64,000 bases of DNA, taken from assembly GCF_013327855.1 (NCBI RefSeq), contig NZ_JABUMX010000002.1:434001-498000 (forward strand). The letters run 5' to 3'. The notes beneath the pieces are model-generated. The model did no database searches. It saw only the letters and a program-made list of their open reading frames with translations, and was not told where the DNA came from. This stretch comes from Phyllobacterium pellucidum (lineage in GTDB: Bacteria; Pseudomonadota; Alphaproteobacteria; Rhizobiales; Rhizobiaceae). This document shows positions 51,761 to 59,744 of this stretch, piece by piece (the first letter of the stretch is position 1; every line of letters begins with the position of its first letter). The position numbers were made by a program, and so were the translations under genes.

Positions 51761-52438
51761 TTACGAACGCGCGAAGGCGGTTATATGGAAGCGCTGCTGA
51801 TCGCCAAGGTAGGCGTAATGCCGTCCGACCGGGCACGCGAGCCGGGCAAGACAGCCGCCTTCCATGCAGGTCTGGCCTGGCTCCGTTGCGAGATAATCGC
51901 GGCAGCGTGCCACGGCATAAGTTTCGCCGTCAAAGGCATCGACGGGACATGCGCTGAGACACGGTTTTGAAGCACATGCGTCGCATGGATGCCCGTTCTC
52001 ACGGAGCGGCGCAAAAGCGATGGATTGCGGAAACAGGAGTGCGCCGCGAAATGCCTGCCAGAGACCATATTGCGGGTGGATCAACAGGCCGAGCGGTGAC
52101 GGCCGCAACCCTTCCGCGCGCATCGCCCATTGCTGGAACGGCAGATAAGGTCGGTCCGAGGGGAAGACGGCATACCCGCCAAATTCGCTGGCAATCGCGT
52201 TAAGGACCTGCTTCGACCAGCTATCGAGCGGACTGGCTACCCCCGGATTGTCCCGACGCCAGGCGGTGAAAGCTTGCCAGATCGACGAGCCGAAATGACC
52301 GACAAGAACGACGCTTCGGGCTCGCGTGCCATCAGGCAGGACCGGGATGTCATCTGCTGCGCCGAATACGAAGCCGCCGCGTGGAACAAGCCCGTGAGGT
52401 TCCAGCGCGGCGGTGATCGTGTCAAGCATCGGCGTCAC
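51761..52438 (-). CDS. QueG-like 4Fe-4S ferredoxin protein
   Basis: Protein of 225 residues whose C-terminal part holds two cysteine clusters: CDACASKPCLSACP and a later group C...CMEGGCLARLACP. The arrangement resembles the ferredoxin part of epoxyqueuosine reductase-like proteins, but the cobalamin-binding domain of QueG is lacking at this length. It lies 114 bases downstream of MttB homologue 2 on the same strand, so it may be in that operon and give electrons to the corrinoid reactivation step. The start may be three residues later. Confidence 0.72.
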   Translation of the reverse strand: MTPMLDTITAALEPHGLVPRGGFVFGAADDIPVLPDGTRARSVVLVGHFGSSIWQAFTAWRRDNPGVASPLDSWSKQVLNAIASEFGGYAVFPSDRPYLPFQQWAMRAEGLRPSPLGLLIHPQYGLWQAFRGALLFPQSIAFAPLRENGHPCDACASKPCLSACPVDAFDGETYAVARCRDYLATEPGQTCMEGGCLARLACPVGRHYAYLGDQQRFHITAFARS

Positions 52439-52552
52439 CGCCCCTTGCCAAAAATGTAAAGCTCATCCCTCGCCAGAACCCTTGATTGCGGAGGCCCAGA
52501 CTTCCTTATGGATCAGATTGGCCACTTTAGCCCGGCCGTCCTCGGGCTTCTT

Positions 52553-54139
52553 TCAAGTGAAAGCGTCGGGCATCGATGCCTTCTTCTTGGCGATGTACTC
52601 GTTCAGCGATTCATCGATTGCCGGATCGAGATACGGGGCCTCATAGGTATCGAGCCAGCGCCGGGCGAGTTCGTTGGCGCGCTGATCGGCGCGCTTTTCG
52701 CCCTCGGCCAGCCACTGCTCGTAAGAGTTGTTGTCGGCGATGTTCGAGCGGTAGAAGGCCGTCTGGAAATTCGCCTGCGTATGGTCGCAGCCGAGATAGT
52801 GGCTTCCGGGTCCAACCTGACGGATGGCGTCCATCGCCTGGCCGTTCTCCGAAAGATCGACGCCGGCCGCAAACTTCTGCGCCATGCCCAGCTGGTCGAT
52901 ATCCATCATGAACTTCTCATAGGACGATACCAGACCGCCTTCGAGCCAGCCGGCCGAGTGGAGGACGAAGTTCGTGCCGGCAAGCAACGTCGAATTCAGC
53001 GTATTGGCGCTTTCATAGGCGGCCTGCGCGTCCGAAACCTTGGAAGCGCAAAGCGAGCCGCCTGTACGGAATGGCAGGCCAAGGCGGCGTGCAAGCTGTG
53101 CGGCGCCGTAGGAGACCAGCGACGGCTCCGGAGTGCCGAAGGTCGGCGCGCCCGACTGCATGGAAATCGACGAAGCGAACGTGCCGAAAATGACCGGCGC
53201 GCCCGGCCGGATGAGCTGCGTCAGGGCCGCGCCGGCCAGCACTTCGGCCAGGATCTGGGTAAGCGTGCCGGCAACAGTCACCGGGCTCATCGCACCGGCA
53301 AGAATGAACGGCGTAACGATGCACGCCTGGTTGTTGCGAGCATAGACCTTCAGGGCACCGAGCATCGTCTCGTCGAACACCATCGGCGAGTTCGCATTGA
53401 TCAGGCTGGTCAGAACCGTGTTTTCGTCGAGATAGTTCTCGCCGAATACGAGCTTGCACATGGCGATCGTATCTTCGGCGCGCTCGGGCGCAGTCACCGA
53501 GCCCATGAACGGCTTGTCGGAATATTTGATATGGGCATAGATCATATCGAGATGGCGCTTGTTGACCGGCACGTCGACCGGTTCGCACACCGTGCCGCCC
53601 GAATGATGGATCGACGGCGCCATATAGGCGAGTTTCACGAAATTATTGAAATCCTCGATCGTCGCATAGCGGCGATTGCCGTCGAGGTCGCGCACGAAAG
53701 GCGGACCGTAGACGGGTGCAAATACCGTCGCGTCGCCGCCGATCTGGACCGAACGCTCGGGATTGCGCGCGTGCTGCGTGTAGATCGAGGGCGCAGTCTT
53801 TAAAAGCGACCGCGGCAGCCCTTTGGGAAAATGGACGCGCTCGCCCTTGATGTCGGCGCCAGCTTCCTTCCACAGCGCCAGAGCTTCCGCGTCGTCGCGA
53901 AATTCGATGCCGGTCTCTTCAAGCACCGTATCGGCATTGGCCTCGATCAGCGCCAGTCCTTCTTCATCGAGCACTTCGTAGGTGCGAATCTTGCGCGTGA
54001 TATAGGTCAGCGACTTGCCGGGACCACCGCCGGAACGTGCCGCACGACGGGCGGCGGCGCCACCACTGGCGCCACGACTGCGGCGTCCGCCGCCGGTGTC
54101 GGTTTCCGCGGGTGCATCGACGGGTGTTTCCTCAATCAT
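52553..54139 (-). CDS. MttB-family (non-pyrrolysine) methyltransferase 2
   Basis: Second COG5598 methyltransferase, 528 residues, with no in-frame TAG. It shares motifs with the first copy, for example NFVLHSAGWLEGGLVSSYEK and VTPFILAGAMSPVTVAGTL, yet is clearly a separate paralogue. Its N-terminal 40 residues are rich in Arg, Gly and Ala (RRSRGASGGAAARRAARSGG). I start at MIEETPVDAPAETD (54139), which has GGAGA upstream. It is divergent from the corrinoid protein gene across 277 bases, so the two are likely coregulated. The substrate is unknown; glycine betaine or another quaternary amine is likely. Confidence 0.88.
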   Translation of the reverse strand: MIEETPVDAPAETDTGGGRRSRGASGGAAARRAARSGGGPGKSLTYITRKIRTYEVLDEEGLALIEANADTVLEETGIEFRDDAEALALWKEAGADIKGERVHFPKGLPRSLLKTAPSIYTQHARNPERSVQIGGDATVFAPVYGPPFVRDLDGNRRYATIEDFNNFVKLAYMAPSIHHSGGTVCEPVDVPVNKRHLDMIYAHIKYSDKPFMGSVTAPERAEDTIAMCKLVFGENYLDENTVLTSLINANSPMVFDETMLGALKVYARNNQACIVTPFILAGAMSPVTVAGTLTQILAEVLAGAALTQLIRPGAPVIFGTFASSISMQSGAPTFGTPEPSLVSYGAAQLARRLGLPFRTGGSLCASKVSDAQAAYESANTLNSTLLAGTNFVLHSAGWLEGGLVSSYEKFMMDIDQLGMAQKFAAGVDLSENGQAMDAIRQVGPGSHYLGCDHTQANFQTAFYRSNIADNNSYEQWLAEGEKRADQRANELARRWLDTYEAPYLDPAIDESLNEYIAKKKASMPDAFT

Positions 54140-54416
54140 TGTCTTTCTCCAGGCGCACGAAGCGCAGACTTCCAATCAATCAGACCAAATCCTAACCGTC
54201 ATGCCTGCGGGGGCGTTTCCGTGTGCGGCACGTGATGGCGCATCGGAGACAAACATCCGGTCGTTTTCGTCATTTACAAGGTCGCTTTTAAGCAATGCGT
54301 TTTCAGCAACTTGCCCGATATGTTAAACGAATGCCAGCGGGCGACAAAGCACCCATATTATCCAGTGTCGCTCTGTGCTACGGACCTGTGCATAACGCTT
54401 GAAAGGAAGCAGACCC

Positions 54417-55112
54417 ATGGCCGATGATGAAATCATTCTTTCGGAGCTTTCGGACGATGAACTCGTCGAGCAAATGCATGACGATCTGTATGACGGGTTG
54501 AAGGAAGAGATCGAGGAAGGCACGAATATTCTGCTCGAGCGCGGCTGGGCACCTTACAGGGTCCTCACCGAGGCGCTCGTCGAAGGCATGCGCATCGTCG
54601 GTGAGGATTTCCGCGACGGCATCCTGTTCGTCCCCGAAGTCCTGCTCTCGGCCAATGCGATGAAAGCCGGCATGTTCATTCTGCGCCCGCTCCTGGCAGC
54701 GACCGGAGCGCCAAAACAGGGCAAGCTCGTCATCGGTACCGTCAAGGGCGACATTCACGACATCGGCAAGAACCTCGTCGGCATGATGATGGAAGGCGCC
54801 GGCTTTGACGTGATCGACCTTGGGATCAACAATCCTGTCGAGAACTACCTCGCCGCCATCGAAGAGCATCAGCCAGACATTCTCGGCATGTCGGCGCTGC
54901 TGACGACCACCATGCCCTATATGAAGGTCGTCATTGACACGATGAAGGAAAAGGGTATTCGCGACGACTATGTCGTTCTCGTCGGCGGCGCGCCGCTCAA
55001 TGAGGAATTCGGCAAGGCTGTCGGCGCTGACGCCTATTGCCGCGATGCGGCCGTCGCGGTTGAAACAGCCAAATCCTACATGAAGCGCAAGCACAACCAG
55101 CTTTCGGCCTGA
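54417..55112 (+). CDS. Corrinoid (methyl-carrier) protein
   Basis: B12-binding protein of 231 residues of the MtbC/MttC/MtgC group. An N-terminal helical cap precedes a Rossmann-like B12 domain with the base-off motif DIHDIG (Asp 112, His 114, Gly 117), followed by GMMMEGAGFDVIDLGIN. His 114 would be the lower cobalt ligand. It accepts methyl groups from MttB-type enzymes and passes them to the MeTr at 58.7 kb. Start at the ATG with AGGAAG upstream. It is the only free corrinoid protein in the window, so both MttB copies may use it. Confidence 0.93.
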   Translation: MADDEIILSELSDDELVEQMHDDLYDGLKEEIEEGTNILLERGWAPYRVLTEALVEGMRIVGEDFRDGILFVPEVLLSANAMKAGMFILRPLLAATGAPKQGKLVIGTVKGDIHDIGKNLVGMMMEGAGFDVIDLGINNPVENYLAAIEEHQPDILGMSALLTTTMPYMKVVIDTMKEKGIRDDYVVLVGGAPLNEEFGKAVGADAYCRDAAVAVETAKSYMKRKHNQLSA

Positions 55113-55119
55113 CGCATAT

Positions 55120-55150
55120 GAAAACGGCCGCGTCAGACGCGGCCGTTTTC
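55120..55150 (+). terminator. Intrinsic terminator after the corrinoid protein gene
   Basis: Perfect 14-pair stem GAAAACGGCCGCGT / ACGCGGCCGTTTTC with a CAG loop, 8 bases after the stop codon. The following U run is short, but the A/T ends make it effective in either direction. Confidence 0.85.
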
Positions 55151-55205
55151 AGAACATCTATAAAGAATAGACTACTAAGTAATAAAATTAATCCGAATCA
55201 ACAGA

Positions 55206-55361
55206 TTAGTTGGCAGCCTTGGCGACGCGATGGCCGGCGTTCTGCGTAGCATTAACGGTGTTGGCCGCATCGGCGCCCACGCCGCGTATGGTATTTGCGC
55301 AACCTGCAAGTGCAACAACTGCAAGTACAGCGGCAATCGGAACGATATGTGATAGTTTCAT
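55206..55361 (-). CDS. Entericidin-family small lipoprotein
   Basis: A 51-residue lipoprotein. The signal MKLSHIVPIAAVLAVVALAG ends in the lipobox LAGC, and the mature part CANTIRGVGADAANTVN matches entericidin A/B-like peptides. It should be anchored in the membrane and lipidated. GGGAGA precedes the ATG at 55361. It is a small unit inserted in the methyltransferase locus and is probably unrelated. Confidence 0.88.
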   Translation of the reverse strand: MKLSHIVPIAAVLAVVALAGCANTIRGVGADAANTVNATQNAGHRVAKAAN

Positions 55362-55431
55362 GGATTGTGTCTCCCGTTCTGCTAAAATGAAATTCAACGG
55401 TCGGATAACGCGATAGAGCATCATCGGTTCC

Positions 55432-56055
55432 ATGACTCTTCAACAAAAGTCAACGAAATCAACACAGACCGTGCGCGTCATCGCCTGCGGCATGATTGCG
55501 CGTGAAATTCTTGCCATCCAGGAGCAATTCGGCCTCCACCATATCGACTTGAAATGCCTGCCGGCGATCTATCACCATTACCCGGACAAGATTGCTCCTG
55601 CTGTGGATCGCGCCATAGTCAAGGCCAAGGCGGCGGGCATTTCCCGTATTTTCGTTGGCTATGCGGATTGCGGCACCGGAGGCCTGCTCGACCGTGTGTG
55701 TGAGAAGCATGGCGTCGAGCGGATCGAAGGTCCGCACTGTTTTTCCTTCTACGCCGGCAATGCAGCCTTCGGAGCGCAGTGGGAAGATGACATGACATCG
55801 TTCTTCATGACCGATTTCCTCGCAAGACATTTCGAGGCCTTCATGGTGAAGCCGCTCGGCCTCGACCGTCACCCCGAACTGCGCGACATGTATTTCAGCA
55901 ATTACACCAAGATGATCTACATGGCGCAAACCGATGATCCGGCGCTCAGCCGCAAGGCCGAGGCCGCCGCAGCTTTTCTGGGTCTTGACTATGAGCGCCG
56001 CCTCACCGGCTATGGCGATCTCATCCCGGCCCTGACCGCAGCCGCAACCCTTTAG
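55432..56055 (+). CDS. DUF1638 family protein
   Basis: Protein of 207 residues of the DUF1638 family, recognised by VIACGMIAREILAI near the start and GYADCGTGGLLDRVC and EGPHCFSFYAG in the middle. The conserved Cys and His residues suggest metal binding. Genes of this family recur beside corrinoid methyltransferases, and the same holds here. Its reaction is unknown. It is divergent from the entericidin gene and precedes a DUF4893 gene. Confidence 0.85.
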   Translation: MTLQQKSTKSTQTVRVIACGMIAREILAIQEQFGLHHIDLKCLPAIYHHYPDKIAPAVDRAIVKAKAAGISRIFVGYADCGTGGLLDRVCEKHGVERIEGPHCFSFYAGNAAFGAQWEDDMTSFFMTDFLARHFEAFMVKPLGLDRHPELRDMYFSNYTKMIYMAQTDDPALSRKAEAAAAFLGLDYERRLTGYGDLIPALTAAATL

Positions 56056-56092
56056 ACACGCACCGCAAACCCCACGCCTCCAAGGAGCCCTC

Positions 56093-56674
56093 ATGACCTG
56101 CCGCGCCGCCCTCGCCGCGATCTTCTGCCTGTTGTTGCCTGCCAGTGCGCTTGCAGATGGCGAGATCACACGGCTGATCACCAAATCGGACCAGGCGCGG
56201 CTCGATAAATATGAAGCGACGCGAACCGCCGCTGTCGATGCGGCGAGGAAGGGCGGCACTTCAGGCGATGTGGCGCAGCTCGATGGGGTTCTCGCCAAGC
56301 CGACGCTCGCCTTCAATGAAGGCTTCGATATGGTGGGCAATTGGCAATGCCGCACCATCAAGCTTGGCAAGCAACCGCCGCTGACCATCTATGGTTGGTT
56401 CAAATGCCGCGTTACTGATGACGGATCCGGCTGGATGCTCGAGAAAACCAGCGGTTCGCAGCGCACCAAGGGCCGCTTCTACACAGAGAGCGACAAGCGC
56501 CTGACCTATCTCGGCGCCGGCTATGTTGCAGGCGAAAAGCCAAAACGCTATGGCGCCGGGCCCGATACCGATCAGGTCGGCTACGCCTATCGCACGGGCA
56601 AAAACGAGTTCCGAATCGAGTTTCCAGCCCCCGCCCTCGAATCCCTCATGGACATCATCGAACTCAGGCGCTGA
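56093..56674 (+). CDS. DUF4893 exported protein
   Basis: Exported protein of 193 residues with a signal peptide (MTCRAALAAIFCLLLPASALA, cleaved near residue 21). A WQCRTIKLG...WFKCRV pair of Cys and a GAGYVAGE segment match DUF4893. It lies 37 bases after DUF1638. Its role is unknown and any link to methyl transfer is only positional. Confidence 0.8.
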   Translation: MTCRAALAAIFCLLLPASALADGEITRLITKSDQARLDKYEATRTAAVDAARKGGTSGDVAQLDGVLAKPTLAFNEGFDMVGNWQCRTIKLGKQPPLTIYGWFKCRVTDDGSGWMLEKTSGSQRTKGRFYTESDKRLTYLGAGYVAGEKPKRYGAGPDTDQVGYAYRTGKNEFRIEFPAPALESLMDIIELRR

Positions 56675-56744
56675 GACACTTTCGTCATTGCAATGTCACC
56701 ATTGCCGCGCCATATGCGTCGAAACTTGAACCTACGACAATAAG

Positions 56745-57413
56745 ATGGCAGCCATCGACGCTAACAACGAAATAAAGCCGCACAAGCCTGATTTGCATGC
56801 GGCCGATAACGATCCCCGCTCCCTGTCCCAGGTCTTCGAGGACCTGGCGCGGTCGGCAACGGAGCCGGTTTCGTTCGCCGAACTGGAAGACGCCTTCACC
56901 GATCGCAGCTTCGCCGCGCTCCTCACCTTCTTCGCCATCTTGAACCTGCTGCCGCTGCCCCCTGGAACCGGCGTCATCACTGGTATCCCGCTGGTTCTTC
57001 TTTCCGTGCAGATGGTCATGGGCCGCGAATCCGTGTGGCTACCTTCATTCATGCGCGACAAGACCATTTCGCCCGAGCGTTTCCGGCTTGTTTCCGACAA
57101 GGTCGTTCCCTGGCTGCAGTGGCTGGAGCGCTTTATCCGGCCACGCAACTGGCCGTTCGGCCGTCGTCAGGGCGATCGCTGGCTTGGCGTATTCACCACC
57201 ATTCTCGGCATGTCGGTCGTTATTCCCATGCCGTTGTCGAACTGGCTGCCGGCGCTGGCCACCGTCATCATCGGCATTGCGCTGTGTGAGCGCGACGGCA
57301 GGCTGATGGTTGCCGGCCTCGCCCTTGGCCTCATCTCGATGAGCATTGTGTTCGGCGTCGCCTTTGCTGCGGCAAGCGCAGTCAGCTACGCCGCGACGTT
57401 CTGGCCCTTCTGA
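56745..57413 (+). CDS. exoD: ExoD-family membrane protein
   Basis: Membrane protein of 222 residues in the exopolysaccharide synthesis ExoD family: an acidic N-terminal segment, FAELEDAFTDRSFAALLTFF, then LNLLPLPPGTGVITGIPLVL and several hydrophobic segments. ExoD is linked to exopolysaccharide production and alkaline tolerance in rhizobia, but its molecular activity is not established. It sits between two halves of the methyltransferase locus without an evident functional link. Confidence 0.88.
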   Translation: MAAIDANNEIKPHKPDLHAADNDPRSLSQVFEDLARSATEPVSFAELEDAFTDRSFAALLTFFAILNLLPLPPGTGVITGIPLVLLSVQMVMGRESVWLPSFMRDKTISPERFRLVSDKVVPWLQWLERFIRPRNWPFGRRQGDRWLGVFTTILGMSVVIPMPLSNWLPALATVIIGIALCERDGRLMVAGLALGLISMSIVFGVAFAAASAVSYAATFWPF

Positions 57414-57531
57414 TTTGCCTGTCGCAAAAGCGCAAATGAATGACGTCGCATTTGAGTGGTCGCGCGTCGTGAGATAGCAAGCTTAACCCCTGATATTCCG
57501 GCAAAAGGGTCGTTATCGGAGGTTGAATTGC

Positions 57532-57834
57532 ATGGCTGATCTTATTGTCGTTTATTGGCGGGACATTCCCGCTCAAGTGACCGTCAAGAAAGGCCGCCAG
57601 GCAGCCAAGCGCGAGCTTTCCCTTCGATTTACCGAGGCTATCGACATGTGCGCGATGCGCATAGGCGCCAGGGATTCCGACGCCTATCTCGCGGAGTGGC
57701 GTCGCGGCACCCCGGTGCCGGTGAGTGATGATCTTGACGGCGAGGCTGACGCAGCCCTTGCCCGCATTGAAAATGAATATGATCGGGAACGCCTTGTGGC
57801 GCTTGTAAAGGCAGGTGGACATGACAATTCATGA
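57532..57834 (+). CDS. 'Virulence factor' domain small protein, partner of MetF-like protein
   Basis: Protein of 100 residues beginning MADLIVVYWRDIPAQVTVKK, a family named 'virulence factor' in databases without a proven function. CGGAGG lies 9 bases before the ATG. It overlaps the next gene by 14 bases, and a translational start for the MetF-like protein is embedded in its end. This suggests a stable partner or regulatory subunit of that enzyme. Confidence 0.82.
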   Translation: MADLIVVYWRDIPAQVTVKKGRQAAKRELSLRFTEAIDMCAMRIGARDSDAYLAEWRRGTPVPVSDDLDGEADAALARIENEYDRERLVALVKAGGHDNS

Positions 57835-58723
57835 ATTGAAAGCGAAGCCAATGACAAAGATCGCAGCATCCATCGAAGTGGCGGCACGCCAGGCTATCGA
57901 ATCGCAGGACCTGCCTGGTCTGTTTCCAGCCGGTACCCGCGTCTACATTACCGACATGGGCACCGACAGCGTCGATACGCTGACGGCCGCGGCCAAGCGC
58001 GTTCATGATCTCGGCTACAAGCCGGTACCGCACTTCGCCTCGCGGCGCTTGTCAACGAAGGCTGCGCTTGAAACGCGCATCCGCCGCGCTGCCGAAGAAG
58101 CAGGCGTGACCGACATATTGGTTATCGGCGGCGGGCTGGAGCGCCAGGCGGGCGAATTCTCCTCGACCATGCAGGTGCTCGAAACCGGCTTCTTCGACAG
58201 ATACGGCATCAACGAAATGGGCGTTGCCGGCCATCCTGAGGGCAGCCCTGAGTTTTCCGAAGCGGTCGCCCTCCAGGCGCTTCGTCTCAAGAAAAACTTC
58301 GGCGAGCGCACCGGCGCTAAGCTGCGCGTCGTCACCCAGTTCGGATTCGATGCCGAGCGCTTCATCCGCTACGCCGAATCGCTGCGCGAGCATGGCATCG
58401 ACCTACCGGTCCATCTCGGTGTTGCCGGTCCCGCCAAGATCACCACGCTCATTAAATACGCGGCCATGTGCGGCGTCGGCAATTCGATCAGCTTCCTGAA
58501 GAAGAACGCGCTCTCCTTGACCGCTCTCGCCACGAGCCATTCGCCGGAAGGCGTTGTCGGCCCGATCGAGCAGCATGTCATTGCCAATCCGATGTCGGCG
58601 ATCAAGCAGATCCACCTCTTCCCGTTTGGCGGCCTGAAAAAGACCTCCGAGTGGCTTGTCGAACGTGGCTCCTGGAACGTAAACAACGCGCAGTACTCTT
58701 CCGCAAACGCAGCCGCAAACTGA
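57821..58723 (+). CDS. Divergent methylenetetrahydrofolate reductase (MetF-like)
   Basis: Flavin enzyme of 300 residues with the MetF barrel pattern: VYITDMGTDSVDTLTAA, VPHFASRRL, and GVAGHPEGSPEF in place of the usual (A/G)xxPExHPE segment. The LRGD motif of E. coli MetF seems to be replaced by VIGGGLE. I infer that it oxidises methyl-THF produced by the MeTr encoded 10 bases downstream, rather than making methyl-THF for methionine. The ATG at 57821 has AAGGCAGG upstream; a GTG at 57815 is an alternative. Confidence 0.84.
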   Translation: MTIHELKAKPMTKIAASIEVAARQAIESQDLPGLFPAGTRVYITDMGTDSVDTLTAAAKRVHDLGYKPVPHFASRRLSTKAALETRIRRAAEEAGVTDILVIGGGLERQAGEFSSTMQVLETGFFDRYGINEMGVAGHPEGSPEFSEAVALQALRLKKNFGERTGAKLRVVTQFGFDAERFIRYAESLREHGIDLPVHLGVAGPAKITTLIKYAAMCGVGNSISFLKKNALSLTALATSHSPEGVVGPIEQHVIANPMSAIKQIHLFPFGGLKKTSEWLVERGSWNVNNAQYSSANAAAN

Positions 58724-58733
58724 GGTTCCCTGC

Positions 58734-59702
58734 ATGACCCGTACGATCGTTGCCTCGGCGACCAAAGAAATCATCATCGGATTTGACCAGCCTTTCTGCG
58801 TGATCGGCGAGCGGATCAATCCGACCGGCCGCAAGAAACTCGCTGCCGAAATGGTCGCAGGCAACTTCGACACGGTGATCAAGGACGCACTGGAGCAGGT
58901 TGCGGCCGGCGCCACGATGCTCGACGTCAATGCCGGCGTAACTGCCGTCGATCCTAATGCCACGGAGCCTGGCCTGCTCGTGCAGACGCTGGAGATCGTC
59001 CAGGGCCTCGTCGACGTGCCGCTCTCCATCGACAGCTCTGTAACGGCCGCCATCGAGGCGGCTCTGAAGGTCGCCAAGGGCCGTCCGCTCGTCAATTCGG
59101 TGACAGGCGAAGAAGAAAAGCTTGAGGCGATCCTCCCGCTCATCAAGAAGTACAACGTGCCGGTTGTCGCCATCTCGAATGACGAGACCGGCATTTCGAT
59201 GGATCCAGACGTGCGCTTTGCCGTTGCCAAGAAGATCGTCGAACGCGCTGCCGATTTCGGCATTCCGGCGCATGATATCGTTGTTGATCCGCTGGTGATG
59301 CCGATCGGTGCGCTCGGCGATGCGGGACGCCAGGTATTTGCGCTGTTGCGCCGCCTGCGCGAGGAGCTCAAGGTCAACACGACCTGCGGCCTTTCCAACA
59401 TTTCCTTCGGCCTGCCGCATCGCCATGGCATCAATGCCGGCTTCATCCCGATGGTGATCGGTGCAGGCATGACCTCCGCGATCATGAACCCATGCCGCCC
59501 GCAGGAAATGGAGGCAGTGCACGCCGCCAACGTCCTCAACGGCACGGATCCGAATTGCACCTACTGGATCAAGAAGTATCGCGACCATCAGCCGGCAGCG
59601 GCCGGAGCTGCGCCCGCAGCCACACCCTCGGTTCCTGCCGATGGCGCCGGTGGCGGTCGCCGCCGTGGCGGACGCGAGGCGCGGCGCGGCGCCGCAGGCT
59701 GA
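58734..59702 (+). CDS. Methyltetrahydrofolate:corrinoid methyltransferase (pterin-binding)
   Basis: Enzyme of 322 residues with the DHPS-like TIM barrel of the MeTr/MtgA/AcsE family. FCVIGERINPTGRKKL near the N-terminus and MLDVNAGVTAVDPNATE later are diagnostic; INAGFIPMVIGAGMTSAIMN is typical of the C-terminal part. It exchanges methyl groups between corrinoid protein and tetrahydrofolate. The final 20 residues are Gly/Arg-rich (GGGRRRGGREARRGAAG) and are not part of the catalytic barrel. It lies between the MetF-like enzyme and the reactivase. Confidence 0.92.
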   Translation: MTRTIVASATKEIIIGFDQPFCVIGERINPTGRKKLAAEMVAGNFDTVIKDALEQVAAGATMLDVNAGVTAVDPNATEPGLLVQTLEIVQGLVDVPLSIDSSVTAAIEAALKVAKGRPLVNSVTGEEEKLEAILPLIKKYNVPVVAISNDETGISMDPDVRFAVAKKIVERAADFGIPAHDIVVDPLVMPIGALGDAGRQVFALLRRLREELKVNTTCGLSNISFGLPHRHGINAGFIPMVIGAGMTSAIMNPCRPQEMEAVHAANVLNGTDPNCTYWIKKYRDHQPAAAGAAPAATPSVPADGAGGGRRRGGREARRGAAG

Positions 59703-59744
59703 GCATTTGCCTCAGCCGGACAGCCCGGTCTAACAAGGCGGTGG

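Noticed and set aside
42875-54139. Pyrrolysine (amber read-through) in the MttB homologues
   Set aside because: Neither frame contains an in-frame TAG, and no pyl genes are present, so these are the non-pyrrolysine members.
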